The position numbers were made by a program, and so were the translations under genes. A DNA stretch of 64,000 nucleotides, from NCBI GenBank assembly GCA_963082875.1, contig OY720102.1, forward strand, positions 4,898,001 to 4,962,000. The letters are read 5' to 3'. How positions within the stretch are numbered: position 1 is the first letter of the stretch; the number at the start of each line of letters is the position of its first letter. This stretch comes from Corella eumyota (Eukaryota; Chordata; Ascidiacea; Phlebobranchia; Corellidae). The notes below the pieces were generated by a model, which did not search any database, was not told the origin of the DNA, and was given only the letters and a program-made list of their open reading frames with translations. Below, piece by piece: positions 34,839 to 46,095 of this stretch.

Positions 34839-35194
34839 CTGACGATATTTAAAGATTTGCGCTTTGCTGATTCATCTAACGTCATAATTAGCATGCACTG
34901 TCGTAATTGATATTTAATTTTTTGATATAAATTAATGTTTAAAAAAAAATTAAAATAATATGTTGCTTTGGTTGGGCTATTTAATTGTGCGCTTTTAAAC
35001 TTTTGTACGTTAAATTACTTACTCATCATTTCCGCAAAAAATTGAATAGATTAAAAAAACCGTCATGAACATATTAACATTCAACAGGTAAGTATAAAAA
35101 CAAGTGCTTTTTAAATACCAATAAAGCAGATTTTAACATTAGGAAAATATTAACGGAAAGTTCTGTTTTGGTCTTTGTTTTTTCAAACTACACA
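34839..35194. promoter_or_regulatory. Shared divergent promoter region (small gene / class A GPCR)
   Basis: A 356-bp gap between two start codons in opposite directions, AT-rich. It contains GACGTCAT-like and GCATGC sequences near 34880-34900 and no other feature. A bidirectional promoter is inferred from the spacing only. Confidence 0.4.
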
Positions 35195-36508
35195 ATGGAT
35201 CTGTTATCAACAGATCGGACGTTTTTTGGTGAGCTTGATTCAGGTGTAAACAACTCTAAAGGAATAAATGAAACCTGCTTCAGTTCTAACAACATTGACC
35301 AATGCAGCTTGGAGAACTCAGTGGCGAACTACTGGACTGTGATATTTGGAATTTGCGCCTTAATTGAAAACTTGTCGCTCGTTTTTGCCCTGGCTAATTG
35401 GAATTACAAGAAACAGTTTAAGATATTTTGGTTTTTGTGGCATTTGTCGTTAGTGGATTTCATGCTGGCTTTGGTTTTTGTGTTTTACAATTTACGGCGG
35501 GAGATTGCTTGCCCTGAACAATACATGTAAGGTTAAACTTGGTTAATTCATATCAGTTTTAAATAACTTTAATGCATAAGTGTTTTTTAAATTCTTTTCC
35601 TTAAATTTTAAACCAAATCTAAAAACGTTTGTGGTATCTGCTTTTTGTACAAATTAATGACGGTCGTACCGCTTTGCTTCTTTTGTTGAAAGCTCTATGT
35701 TACAAAGTTAGTTTTAACCTTTATTATTTTCAGCTGTCTTCCGTCCTTCAAGTACGAAGCTATCTTTACTTTTGCGTTTTTCTTTTGGACGATCATTGCA
35801 TCAAACTTGTTTGTTCTTGCGATAGTGGTCGACCGCTTTATTGCCATTTTGTGGCCGTTTCGGTACGCCGATGTCCTTAGCACGCGACACGTTCGAATGG
35901 TGGCAGGATTTGTATGGACAATATCTTTTCTAAATGCATTTGTAACTATGGTTGGAATTGCAATTGGTCATAACACGGCGCTGTTTTACTCCATAGCAAC
36001 AATATTGGGAGCGTCTATAACCTTGTTCTGCTCGGTTGTTACCGTTATTCTTAACACAGCTATGCTTATATACGTTTGGATCTCAATAAAATCCGGTAAG
36101 CTAGTCTAAGCAACCAACCTAACAAAATTTATACAAATGCCTACATGTTGTATTTTTGTATTGGGTATAGATACATCTTCTGGAAACGCAATCGGGTCAA
36201 AACTAGCTGTGACATTGGCTTTATTTGTCGCATCTTCAGTTATTAGCAGCGCACCTTGGTCTACGGCCTTGCTTATATGCAATGGGCTACAAGTTTGCAA
36301 AATAGACGATGGGCCAGATTACTTGTTAATGCTTGTGCTGTTACATGCTTTTACAAGTCCGTTGTTATATGGGTTTAGAGTGGCCGAAGTCAAAAATCGG
36401 GTTGGGTCTTACTGGAAAAGTTACATCGACATTTGTATTGGCAAAGTTACATCGACATTTAAAGATAAGAAGGAGGCTTGTCGAACAATCATGACAACTC
36501 AAATTTAA
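35195..36508 (+). CDS. Class A (rhodopsin-like) G-protein-coupled receptor, 343 aa
   Basis: Exons 35195-35526, 35734-36095 and 36171-36508 join in phase 2 and phase 1 and give 344 codons. The ATG chosen is the first in frame. Seven hydrophobic segments are visible: TM1 with an EN pair instead of GN; TM2 LSLVDFMLAL with the conserved Asp; TM3 ending VDRFIAI (DRY motif as DRF); TM4 with Trp (GFVWTISF); TM5 and TM6 (ALFVASSVISSAPWS); TM7 ending TSPLLYGF where NPxxY is expected. The N-terminus carries NXS/T sites (NNS, NET). The tail is short and basic. Ligand unknown; the relaxed TM7 motif suggests a tunicate-specific receptor. Confidence 0.88.
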
Positions 36509-37516
36509 ATATTTCTTCTGATTAAACAAGCAATTTAAGTAGAGATTTGAATTTGAAGCGATACGTATAATAATATCGTTTTAATATTACGTAGTTGATG
36601 TTAATTAACCAGTTGAATTCTGCTTGTTCATCTAGGCACCCTTACTTACATTCGTTCTTTTGCTATGCTTTTAAGCGTAGTAAAGTAAGAATGGTATATG
36701 GTTTGGGTTGATAATGAATGTATTAAAGTTAAATCGCAGTACTGTGTATTGTCACAAAAAATATACTTAGAGTTTTGTTTAATGAGTTTTAATAAAGTTG
36801 TAATCTTATTCAAATAGAATCGTTACATTAAATATATAATAAAAAAGGTAATAATCAGTCCAATACTACCCAGTCAGATCAAGTACTTAGATATAGGGAG
36901 AAGGTAAACAACTTAATTATAGAACACACAAGTTTGGTACATGTGTTTTTTTAATAGTGTGCTCACATTTTTATTGGTAACGCAAGAGCGCTGTTAAGGA
37001 CTATATACCCTTTCGGAAACGTGTTGTACCGATAGTTTTTTCTAAGAATCTTCAACGCGCTAACCCTAAAATAAGTTAACCTATTTTAATTGGAAAATTT
37101 TTAATTTACCACTAAGCGTATTTCAATAGGGATATTATTTTTGAGTAATTATATATTGCATGTCGAATTGTATTATAACAAAAAATGTTAAAAGCAGCGT
37201 ACCATAATAATAGTTTTTAAAAAAGCACCGAATACAAAAAAAAACTAAAACTACATAATTAAAAGTGGTACTAATTAGTAAAAAAGCAACATTATATTGG
37301 TAAAAGTAGCAATATTATTTGCTTTTTTGAGCAATAGTACATAAGAAAAAAGCAGCAATATTATAAATTTAAAAAACACAGTGCAAAAGCAAAATATAAA
37401 TCAACTAGGTTTTAAAAACTGTTTTTTGAGCCGCGTTTCTCCAACAAGCCTTAATTAAAACTTTGTTAAAATAATCTTTGTTAATTAATTCTAAACTTAT
37501 GCTGAGTTGTATGAAG
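36509..37516. other. Intergenic, no gene seen
   Basis: 3' flanks of the converging class A GPCR and SIX4/5 genes. An AATAAA occurs at about 36790. The rest is AT-rich with short direct repeats such as AAAGCAGC / AGCAATATTAT near 37190-37360. Nothing else was recognised. Confidence 0.6.
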
Positions 37517-39882
37517 CTAGGAGAACGCGATCGTATCGCTCAATACATTTCGAGGCGGCTGGAAAGCATATGATTGGCTGTGGCTTAAATTAGAAGGCGT
37601 TTGATTGGTTGACAAGGGTTGAGCCTGGTATGAATAGTTTGATGAACGTAATTCCATTAAATTGTCGCCGTGCGCCACGTGATTATTTTTCGTTGGCATT
37701 TCGCTTGCCATCGACATGCTGTAGCTGCGCCAGCCTGATTGGTTTGGCACGTGACTTTCGCTGTAATCACGTGACTGAAACGCGGGGTTGCTGGTCAGTG
37801 AGCTTGTTTGGTTGGGTTCTGTGCCGATCCCCCGCAAAGTAACCGAGTCAAGTTTTAGTGATGGCGAAGGTGTGAGGTTCAAAAATGATTCAACCTGTTG
37901 CACAATATAAAATATTTACATTTACTACATTGACATTACGTTAAATAAAAATAGGAGTTGTTTTAAATACTTTAGTTAGCTATTGCGAATGGCCTATATT
38001 TATATACGCCAATTTTTCGTCCTGGCCTTGGTAAATGTAGCTATATAGTTATTGCCTATAGCTGAGCATTTATTATAAGAAAAATATGTAATCAACAGGG
38101 TAAAAACTTTACTGTTTTTCCTGAACCATATTTATAAACGTTACCTGATTTCCGCCTTGCTCGACAAAAGAAAGGTCAATTAGCGGTTCCGGACCTTTTG
38201 GGCCTTCGTAACTCCCGTCCGAAGATGATCGAAAACTGTCTTGAGAACAGCGCCTGTAACAAGGATTAACGCCCATTAAACGCTGTAAGCTTTTATGGGT
38301 TGTGTAAATGCAGTTTTGCTAACACAGGTAACCGGAAAAAAGGTGGAAACGCAAAAGTGTTAAACAAATATTTGTTAATTCGGATTTGTCGACAATGCGT
38401 GAAATGGTAATCCTACGCTTACTAATGTTATATTATCCGATAACAAACATCTAAAAGAAGTAATGATACAATCTATTGCTTATGAGTACTGTAAACAGTC
38501 GAATGCTAATACTGCATAATTTATTTTATTTTTACCTTGAATCGTATACATTTCCGAAAAACTGATTGTTGTTAATATTTTCCAACGATCGCATCTGAGA
38601 TTGCCGTAAAGTTGGTCTACAAACCGAAAAATATAAATAAAATGTCGGCAAAATTTCGCGTATGAATTTTTCAAGCCCAATGTAAATATTTATATAAATG
38701 TTGTTAATCAAAATTATAAACATTAAAATACTTTTTGTTTTGCGGGGATCGGTCCCTTTGCCTTCGATTTTTAAACCAGTTGCTGACTTGAAGAATGCTT
38801 AAACCAGTTAACTTCGACAACTGCCTTTTATCGTCCGGCGTCGGGTACCTATTCCTTTGGTAGCAGTCTTTTAGAGCCGTCCTGGATCGCTCTTTGAAAC
38901 AATAAACCATTTCCTCTCCATCCCAAATTGTTCTTGGTAAAACGTACTTTCTTCGAATGCGGTACTTGTCAACTGCGCCCAAAGGCCGACCTCTAGCAAT
39001 TTCAGCCTCCATGTAATGTGCATTGTACCAAATGTTTTGTAAAAGCTGTAAGACAATTTTTTGTATATTATATTTTAATATATTACATATAGACAATTCA
39101 GTGCAACACTTATTTTTTAATTAAAAAAAATTAAAATCTTTTTTAATTTATTAAAATAAAAGTAAAACTATACATTACCAGGAAGTTTTTTAGTTGTTTT
39201 ACCTTGTCAATATGTTTGTGTTTTACCTTTTTAAATACCACAGTACTAATTTCTACAACTTTTATTAATTTACTACCTTGTGGCTTGACGAATCAAACGA
39301 ATGACTCTCCAAGATTTGATAAAGTTCTTGAAACTGATGAAGTTTGAAAGCGACTATAGCTCGTGATTTTAACAATACTTCACCTGAAGAAAACAACATA
39401 GATTCTGGCAAAGAATTTAAGAGTCGTGCCAGCACATCTACCTTGTTTCGTTGCAGTAGGTCTTGGCATAAGCAACTTACCTACAAACAGTTTAATAACT
39501 TAAGGTAAGTGCTAAAATTATTATTATTTACCAAAATGCAACAAAGGCATTTAAAACTACTGTTGTTTTAGATAATTATCTGCATGCTATAATAATTTAA
39601 TAACAAAAAGGGGCTGTTATGAAATTCAGTTTTCTTTTGTTTTAATACCTGTTCTAAACTAAAATGGTAGTTAGAAGTTGCTGGTTGATAGCTTGTTGTG
39701 TTGCAGTTATTGTTATTTTTTGAGTTCTGTACAGGCATCTCAAAGCCGTGCTTATTAGAATAAGGTAAGCTGTCATTCTCGGTTAAGTACCGTTCACCGG
39801 TGTTGCTTGCAGTAAAGCCTATACCAACGCTGGGCTTGCTAGATGGCCCTGGTGTACAATTTTGTGCTGCCAACGTGCCCAT
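37517..39882 (-). CDS. Six4/5: SIX4/5-type homeobox transcription factor, 439 aa
   Basis: Coding exons (minus): 39882-39649, 39480-39277, 39045-38732, 38616-38536, 38253-38145 and 37894-37517. All are in phase, with TAG at 37519-37517. Residues 1-74 are a low-complexity N-terminus. The SIX domain starts near [15 protein letters not shown] and contains [20 protein letters not shown] and [20 protein letters not shown]. The homeodomain follows, with [28 protein letters not shown] and recognition helix [14 protein letters not shown]. The Ser-rich C-terminus fits an activation region. [20 protein letters not shown] and NRYPTP favour SIX4/5 over SIX1/2 or SIX3/6. It is a nuclear DNA-binding protein, a likely Eya partner in placode, muscle or sensory development (family knowledge). 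The ATG at 39882 is the first in its exon. Confidence 0.93.
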
Positions 39883-39903
39883 TTCTCGATAGGTCAAAAT
39901 TTT

Positions 39904-40115
39904 CTGTAATAACAACGCATTACACATTGCACAAAACTTAAATTTTAAAATCACCTTTAAAAATCCTGTAAAATTGTTATATTTCGTTAAGCCTACCTTT
40001 TTTTAATTTTTATTTAATATTTTCAACTCTTTTCGTAGTACTTACCTGGGTTTAGCTTAGCGTATGCTTCTAAAGGCGGCGGCCGATTTGCGCTTTTTCA
40101 ATATGGTAAAAAACT
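39904..40115 (-). promoter_or_regulatory. 5' UTR exon and intron of SIX4/5
   Basis: A minus-strand donor AAACCCAG/GTAAGT lies at 40046/40045. The start-codon exon has an acceptor at 39904-39906. The upstream sequence, up to about 40110, has no ATG and is less AT-rich (GGCCGCCGCC). This fits a noncoding first exon with an intron at 39904-40045 and a promoter just above. Confidence 0.6.
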
Positions 40116-41953
40116 AAACAATGGCACCCTCGCACTTTTCAAAATTCATTTATTAGATATAATTTACTCATTATCGACAACAACAAGCTCAGTGCAAGAG
40201 AATTAGGAAAAGGCGACGAAAGGCTTAACAGTCGATCGTTTCCCGTCAAAGATCAAATTTCATTTTCTGTGTTACAGGGACCGCGAGAACGGTCTCTAAA
40301 GGAAAAACGAAACATTTTGCTCTGTGTTGATGGTGAATTTTTTTCCAATTTGATCTGTTGTTTTCCTAACTCTTAAAGACTTTCTTTCAACCAAGTAGAA
40401 CATTAAACCTACAAAAAAGGCATTAGTGTTAATTGCTCGATATGTCACATATTTTATAATTTTACTACTGTTGTTTTTAATTTAGCTCAAAATTTTTTTT
40501 TTGTTTTTTAATAACTTTGTACAAAATATTTAAGTACTTTTTTAAACCAAGCCACATTAAAATTTTTATTATTTAAAATCGAGAATGTAGATTAAACAAA
40601 ATATTTATTTGACAACATCAACGAATTTTCTTAAGGCAACACCACTGGCAAATCCCATCTCTAAACATTTAGCTTGTAGTAGACTGTAAAGTGCCCTTTT
40701 TGCAGAAGAATACAAAATAACTTTTATTTTTTTTGGCCAAATTTAGCAAAAATACCAAGCTTATACATACCCTTGTAGATATGCCAAAATTTTTGTTTTA
40801 GAGGATATCTTATAGTAAACCGCAAGTGCCTTTTCCGCAAAAAAATGCAAACTTTACCGAGGACAACCCTAAACATGCATGAAATTTTACTTTGGAAACA
40901 CTCTTAGGGAAATTCCCAATGCACAGTTTTTTGCTTTTTTAAACAAGTTACTTTGGCCCAAAACAAGCTTTTAGGTAACAAATTTAAAAGAAACTTGCTT
41001 AATAACATGGTTGTAATGCAATACCAGGTAACTATATTTGATTGTGTATCGTAAAGTATTTTTAAATGCTTGTGCGTTGTCCATCAACAGTAATTTGCCA
41101 CAAATGGTGCATATCATTCCATGCCTAAGGGCGTATGATGGCTTTAAAAATAACTTTCTTTTCTAAAGGCAATTTCCTTGCTAAACTATTTTATATTCTG
41201 TTCTGATTTATGTAAAAGTAAAATTTCCCTTTCTTGGTAAAATCAAAAAATTAATTTTCTTGACTACAACTATCTTAAATATATACTGCAATTCAATGCA
41301 TTAAACACGTGAAACGAATTTTTTAAAACATTGTAGTATCATAATATTAGTTTTAAGAACCTGGATTTCAAATAGGTAGAAGTAATTGACACAACTTTAA
41401 AATTTTTTGTTATCATATTTTTTACCTAACGTTATTGTTGTTATTTATTGCGCCAACTTAAAATTATATGTGTAGGCCATCACCTCGTTAAAAAATAATA
41501 AATAATTTTTATATGTTTTCTGAGGTTTTAAAAGATCATTTGTACTTTTTGCAGTCCTAGGTAATTTTTTCCCATATTTTCGGTACTGCCTAACTTCTTG
41601 TCTAAGTACAAGTAATCCAATACATGTAATTACATAAAATTTCTTATATGAATGAGATACATTTTTTCGAGATTTTAGAATAACATATTTTTTACTAATT
41701 AATAAAATAAATAACCTATCTTACTTTAAATTTTCGTTTATTAACAAATAAATCCAATTTTTATTGCATGTAATATTTTAATACATTCTATTAGAAAAGA
41801 ACATTTTACCTTAATTTTACGTAGAGCAATTATCAACATGAAAGTTGATAAAAATTGCTGGCAAACTAACTTGTCACAAACCGGGAAATTATATTTTAAC
41901 AAAGAACTGCTTTCTCCAAATAGCTAACTGCTAATGGTTTCAGGTTTTACAAT
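40116..41953. other. Intergenic, no gene; scattered relics of the 45-kb repeat
   Basis: No coding exon was seen on either strand. Around 40690-40830 the reverse complement resembles the repeat at 45185-46095 (GCTAAATTTGGCCAAAAA, TACAAGGGTAT, ACAGTCTACTA), with a second partial piece near 40820-40850. Near 41425, ACCTAACGTTATTGTTGTTA resembles the region upstream of SPRTN at 44192. Confidence 0.6.
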
Positions 41954-44136
41954 TTACTTGGTGTTAGAGCTTCCAGCTTGATTCGGACTCGGTTTTGACG
42001 CTAAAGAGCCTAACAAGAATAAATCATCTTCTGTGTCCGAGTCAGAAGTCTGATCCCGCATTGATAAAGATTTGCAAAAAGGGGTCATGTCAAAATAATT
42101 TATATTTTCCTCTTCGTTTGATGAAGAATCGATAATGATAATATCTGATTTAGTATATGTTTTTTTCTTTTTAGGAAATAATTTTGAAGAGCAAAATTCG
42201 TTTGGATCTGATTTTCTTTTGGAGGATTGATTTTTCTTATTACGATTTCTTTTCTCCTTTTCAGGTAAAAATTTCGTGACCACTGCAAATTGCTTAATAG
42301 AAGTGGAGCCTGCATTTACCGATTGGATTCCTGTTAGTTTTACCTGTTTGCAAACTTTTTTCAAAGGTGTTAAAGGTTTACCCTGAGACTAGGTTGCATT
42401 TGACTGCATAGGTTTTCGGTATAACCCATTAATTTTACTTTGCATATTTTCTTTGACGTTTGGCGATGACATGATCGTTTTCATGTTATTTGGTGGCTCA
42501 ACTTTAGCAGAATTTTTGCTCTGTGAACTACTTGCTGATAATTTTTCAGCTAAACACCAATAATAAAGGTTAAAATTATTTGTTTTAAATATGGGGCAGT
42601 ATATGGGTTAAAACAAATTAGGATTTGATTTAGGCATAATTTAAACCAATATAAAAAATTTTTTTTACAAAACTTACGCTTTTCTTTCTTTTTCCCATAA
42701 ATTTCGGGCCCCTTTACTTTAACAAAAGAACCACCACAAGTTTCTTGATGTTTTGCCCACCACCTGTCACTACAATAAACAAAAAATAAAACAACTTAAC
42801 CAAGTGAGAACACATACGAATTTATTACTCTTTGCTTGGAGCTCTATTTATTGTTCGTTTGATGTAACCAAAATGAGGAGATCGGGTGCTGCAGACTCCC
42901 GGACATTTCCACCAATGTTTTTTCATCTCATTTTTATTAGGAACAATGTGGTAAATCTGAAATAATCAAATTTACATATATAAAAGTTTGAAAAATATTT
43001 AAAGAACTGATCGATTCAGACTGATAAACTAAGTTAAATATTTTACTAATAACAAGAATTGGCGCAATTAAGAAATTAAAAAAAATTATATAGCATATTA
43101 TAAAATTTTACCCATTATTGCCATGTTGTTTAGTGTAACATTCGAATTTTTTTAAATTTAATTTTTATCATATTTTAATTTATATTTTTCTAATTTTAGT
43201 TTACAGTTATGTTGGTTAAAGTTTTATTGTTTATTCTGTTCATGTGCTTGCAGAAATCTGGTCCATGGTCATTTCTATCTCTGTTGTTATTAGTTACAAA
43301 CAGGTAGGCATGTATCATTTCATGCTGAAGATAAAGGTTTTTAAACACATCGTATTTTAATAAATTAAATTACAATTTAAAATAAGTTTTAAATAATAGG
43401 CAAAAGATCATTATAAATACATTTTTAACAAACTACAATATTTTAGTTTAAATATATGCTGGTAAAAATTCAGTATTAACATAGATTTTTAAATTTTTTC
43501 ACCAATAATGTTTCAACAAGATCTTTTCTTGGTCTAAAACTAAGAAGCTGTTCACTTAATGTTATAGAACACAGCCCATTTCCCCCTTCATAACAACATA
43601 CTCCGGCACATCTAAAAAAATTATAATTTATTTATTGTATTACTTATGCCAAAATTAAAATTAATCAGCAGGTTAATTTTCTTACAACAACAATATGTTG
43701 ATTGTATACTTAACCAGTATAAAGTTAGCTATATATACAGGGATGAAATACCTTAAAAGTTAACCCATATTTAGATTGTAAAGTCAACCATATAACTTAA
43801 CAGGTTAAAAATCAAACTTTAAAAGGCACACAGTAAGATCATTTTCATGAAACAAGTAACATACTGTGTCATTATTGGGCTCCAGCAGACAGAAACCTTA
43901 TCCAACCTTCCACAAAAAAATTGTTGATTGTATTCCATTAAAAGTGTATGGATGTCTGGGTTAGGGTCAATCAATTCCCATTCTGGGTCCACTAAACTTT
44001 TACATTTTCCACTTGACGGATTTTTGTTAGATTCGATAAAACTTTGAGGCGTTGTTGGGTCGTCCAGTAAATATAATTCGCTTTGTAAAGACAGGGCATA
44101 AACATAATCATCATGTTCTATGTCACTCATTATCAT
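41954..44136 (-). CDS. SPRTN: SPRTN (Spartan/DVC1) DNA-protein crosslink metalloprotease
   Basis: Exons (minus): 44136-43865, 43611-43503, 43324-43205, 42956-42829, 42769-42678 and 42549 to 42389 or 41954. Phases agree. The N-terminus has the SPRTN pattern (YALSLQ, DPEWELIDPNPDIHTLLMEY, QFFCGRL). The protease core has CAGVCCYEGGNGLCSITLSE, RPRKDLVETLL and zinc site HEMIHAY with downstream HGPDFC. The zinc-binding subdomain has KKHWWKCPGVC, GYIKRTINRAPSK and WWAKHQETCGG. It is a nuclear, replication-coupled protease that removes protein crosslinks from DNA (family knowledge). An in-frame TAG at 42391-42389 in the last exon ends the protein at 293 residues. Beyond it the frame stays open for 144 more codons to TAA. 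No UBZ4 zinc finger (C..C...H...C) is seen in that extension. The start could be ATG 44136 or 44130. Confidence 0.9.
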
Positions 44137-44492
44137 CAATAACCTTACCTAACGTTAAAGATTAACAAAATAACCTTTTTCGTCAATAACCTTACCCAAC
44201 GTTATTGTTGTGCTTTATTGCGCAATAGTAATTGTCACGTGATAGCGCACGTATTTTTGTTGATGTTTATGTATTTTTTGTTATGCTAAAAGTTATTTTA
44301 TTAGGCCTAAAGGAATTTTAACACTTAACTGAGGCATAAATTAAGGTATATAAATATTTTATGAATACCAATTCTAAATATTAATCATATTAACTTAGGG
44401 AAGCTGGATAAAATGCATTTAATAGATCGTTTATTCGAAAAATTTATTATTGGTAAATCCCCTAAAATTATTAACTCTACGTTTATTTTAAC
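44137..44492. promoter_or_regulatory. Divergent promoter region (SPRTN / TATDN3-like)
   Basis: 356 bases between opposite start codons. It contains a CACGTG E-box in GTCACGTGATAGCGC at about 44234 and two copies of AATAACCTTACC(T/C)AACGTTA. A shared promoter is inferred from layout and the E-box. Confidence 0.45.
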
Positions 44493-44819
44493 ATGAACAA
44501 TTATACAGAACGGCAAATAAGAATGAATTACGGTTATATAGATTGCCATTGCCACTTATCTGCCAAGGAGTTTGCAAGTGATTACCATAAAGTTATTGAG
44601 AAGGCAAAGCAGGAAAACGTTAAAGCGATCGTCGTTGTTACCGAGTTTGGCGAAGACTTTTTACTAACAATTATTCTTTGTAAAAAAAATATAAAGGATT
44701 TCTCGTTCCCTGCCTAGGAATTCATCCTGTTCAAAATAGGAGAAGTGGGGTTGGATTTTACACCAAGATATATTCACGAGGATTATAACAAAAACAAACA
44801 AAGACAAGTTTTACGCTAA
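44493..44819 (+). pseudogene. TATDN3: TATDN3-like TatD DNase fragment, broken
   Basis: The first frame reads NYGYIDCHCHLSAKEF, then VIEKAKQENVKAIVVVTEF, matching the start of TatD DNase TATDN3, including the metal-binding HCH motif. A frame change then leads to YKGFLVPCLGIHPVQ. About 30 residues are missing, and a third frame reads IGEVGLDFTPRYIHEDYN up to KNKQRQVLR and TAA. No intron lies between these pieces, although the vertebrate gene spans several exons, and the C-terminal half is absent. It looks like a decayed gene or retrocopy. Its place head-to-head with SPRTN argues for a decayed resident gene (inference). Confidence 0.72.
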
Positions 44820-44873
44820 CAGGTTCAAATTATTTGATAACGCTTACATTAAATTTTACAAAATATTAGTAAT

Positions 44874-45104
44874 TTATTCTTTTTCAATGAACATTTGAAT
44901 ATTGGGGTATTTTTCTATTTGTTTCCCCCTTCCAAACAAGTCAAAATGTTTTTTTATATTAGTGACTTTGTGGAAAAGTTTTTTTATAGGATTTTTGATA
45001 TTTTTAAAGAAACAAAAATAGGTTAAAGCTTTGTCCATTGAAAACCTACTTTTTGAAACAGACTCGTCTGTGTAAGGGCCTTCAAAACTGGTAGGAATAG
45101 ACAT
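44874..45104 (-). CDS. Hypothetical 76-residue open frame
   Basis: A single open frame, starting MSIPTSFEGPYTDESVSKSR and ending FIEKE, with ATG and TAA. Codon mix is more even than in flanking AT-rich DNA. It is lysine- and phenylalanine-rich with no recognised domain, signal peptide or membrane segment. No splice partner was identified. It could be a small gene, a relic exon or chance. Confidence 0.25.
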   Translation of the reverse strand: MSIPTSFEGPYTDESVSKSRFSMDKALTYFCFFKNIKNPIKKLFHKVTNIKKHFDLFGRGKQIEKYPNIQMFIEKE

Positions 45105-45184
45105 GTAATTTTACTGACTAAATTAAAGTAGTAACCTTACCGTCTTACTCAATTTAAATATGTTATGGACATAAAAATTCATTT

Positions 45185-46095
45185 ACAAAAAAGGCATTAA
45201 CAGTCTACTATAAACGACTCTCGTGCACCATCTTGCAGTAAAAAAAATAATTATAAAATTTAAAATAAATATTTTTGGGTATTTTGGGGCAAAAAAATTC
45301 CTTACAATGTAATTTGAGTCAGTTTAACGTCTTTAAAATCAAGTTTTTGTTAAATTTCGATGACTTAATTTTTCTCCCAAAAACAGTGATTTTTGGCAGT
45401 TTCTACAAGGGTATAAGCCTTGGTGTTTTTGCTAAATTTGGCCGAAAATGAAAAAAAATATTTTAGTATTTTTTTGCATAAAAGGCATTAACAGTCTACT
45501 ATAATCCGTCCTAACGTTTCAAATCTGTTTTTAACAATTTAAAAATCATGTTTTTATTAAAAAATAAATTTAAGAAAATACAACTCTCGTGCACCATCTG
45601 GCTGTAAAAAAATAATTATAAAATTAAAAAAAAAATACTTTTGGGTATTTTAGGGCAAAAAAATTTTTCACGATCTGATTTAAGGCAGTTTAACGTCTTT
45701 AAAATTAAGTTTTTGTCAAATTTCGGTGATTTATTTTTTCCCGCAAAAACAGTGATTTTTGGCATTTTCTACAAGGGTATATATATAGCCTTGGTGTTTT
45801 TGCTAAATTTGGCCAAAAATAAAAAAAATATTTTAGTATTTTTTTGCATAAAAGGCATTAACAGTCTACTACAATCCGTCCTAACGTTTCAAATCTGTTT
45901 TTAACAATTTAAAAATCATGTTTTTATCAAAAGTATATTTAAAAAAAAACGATTCTCGTGCACCATCTTGCAGTAAAAAAAATAATTATAAAATTAAAAA
46001 AAAATACTTTTGGGTATTTTAGGGCAAAAATATTTCTCACGATCTAATTTAAGGCAGTTTAACGTCTTTAAAATTAATTTTTGGCATTTTCTACA
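45185..46095. repeat. Three tandem copies of a 290-370-bp repeat
   Basis: Each copy contains AAAAGGCATTAACAGTCTAC (at about 45190, 45480 and 45850), CTCTCGTGCACCATCT or TTCTCGTGCACCATCT, GGCAGTTTAACGTCTTTAAA, TTCTACAAGG and, in the first two, GCTAAATTTGGCC. Diverged inverted relatives lie near 40.7 kb. It directly abuts the satellite; the last copy breaks off at TTCTACAAGG. No coding capacity. Confidence 0.85.
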
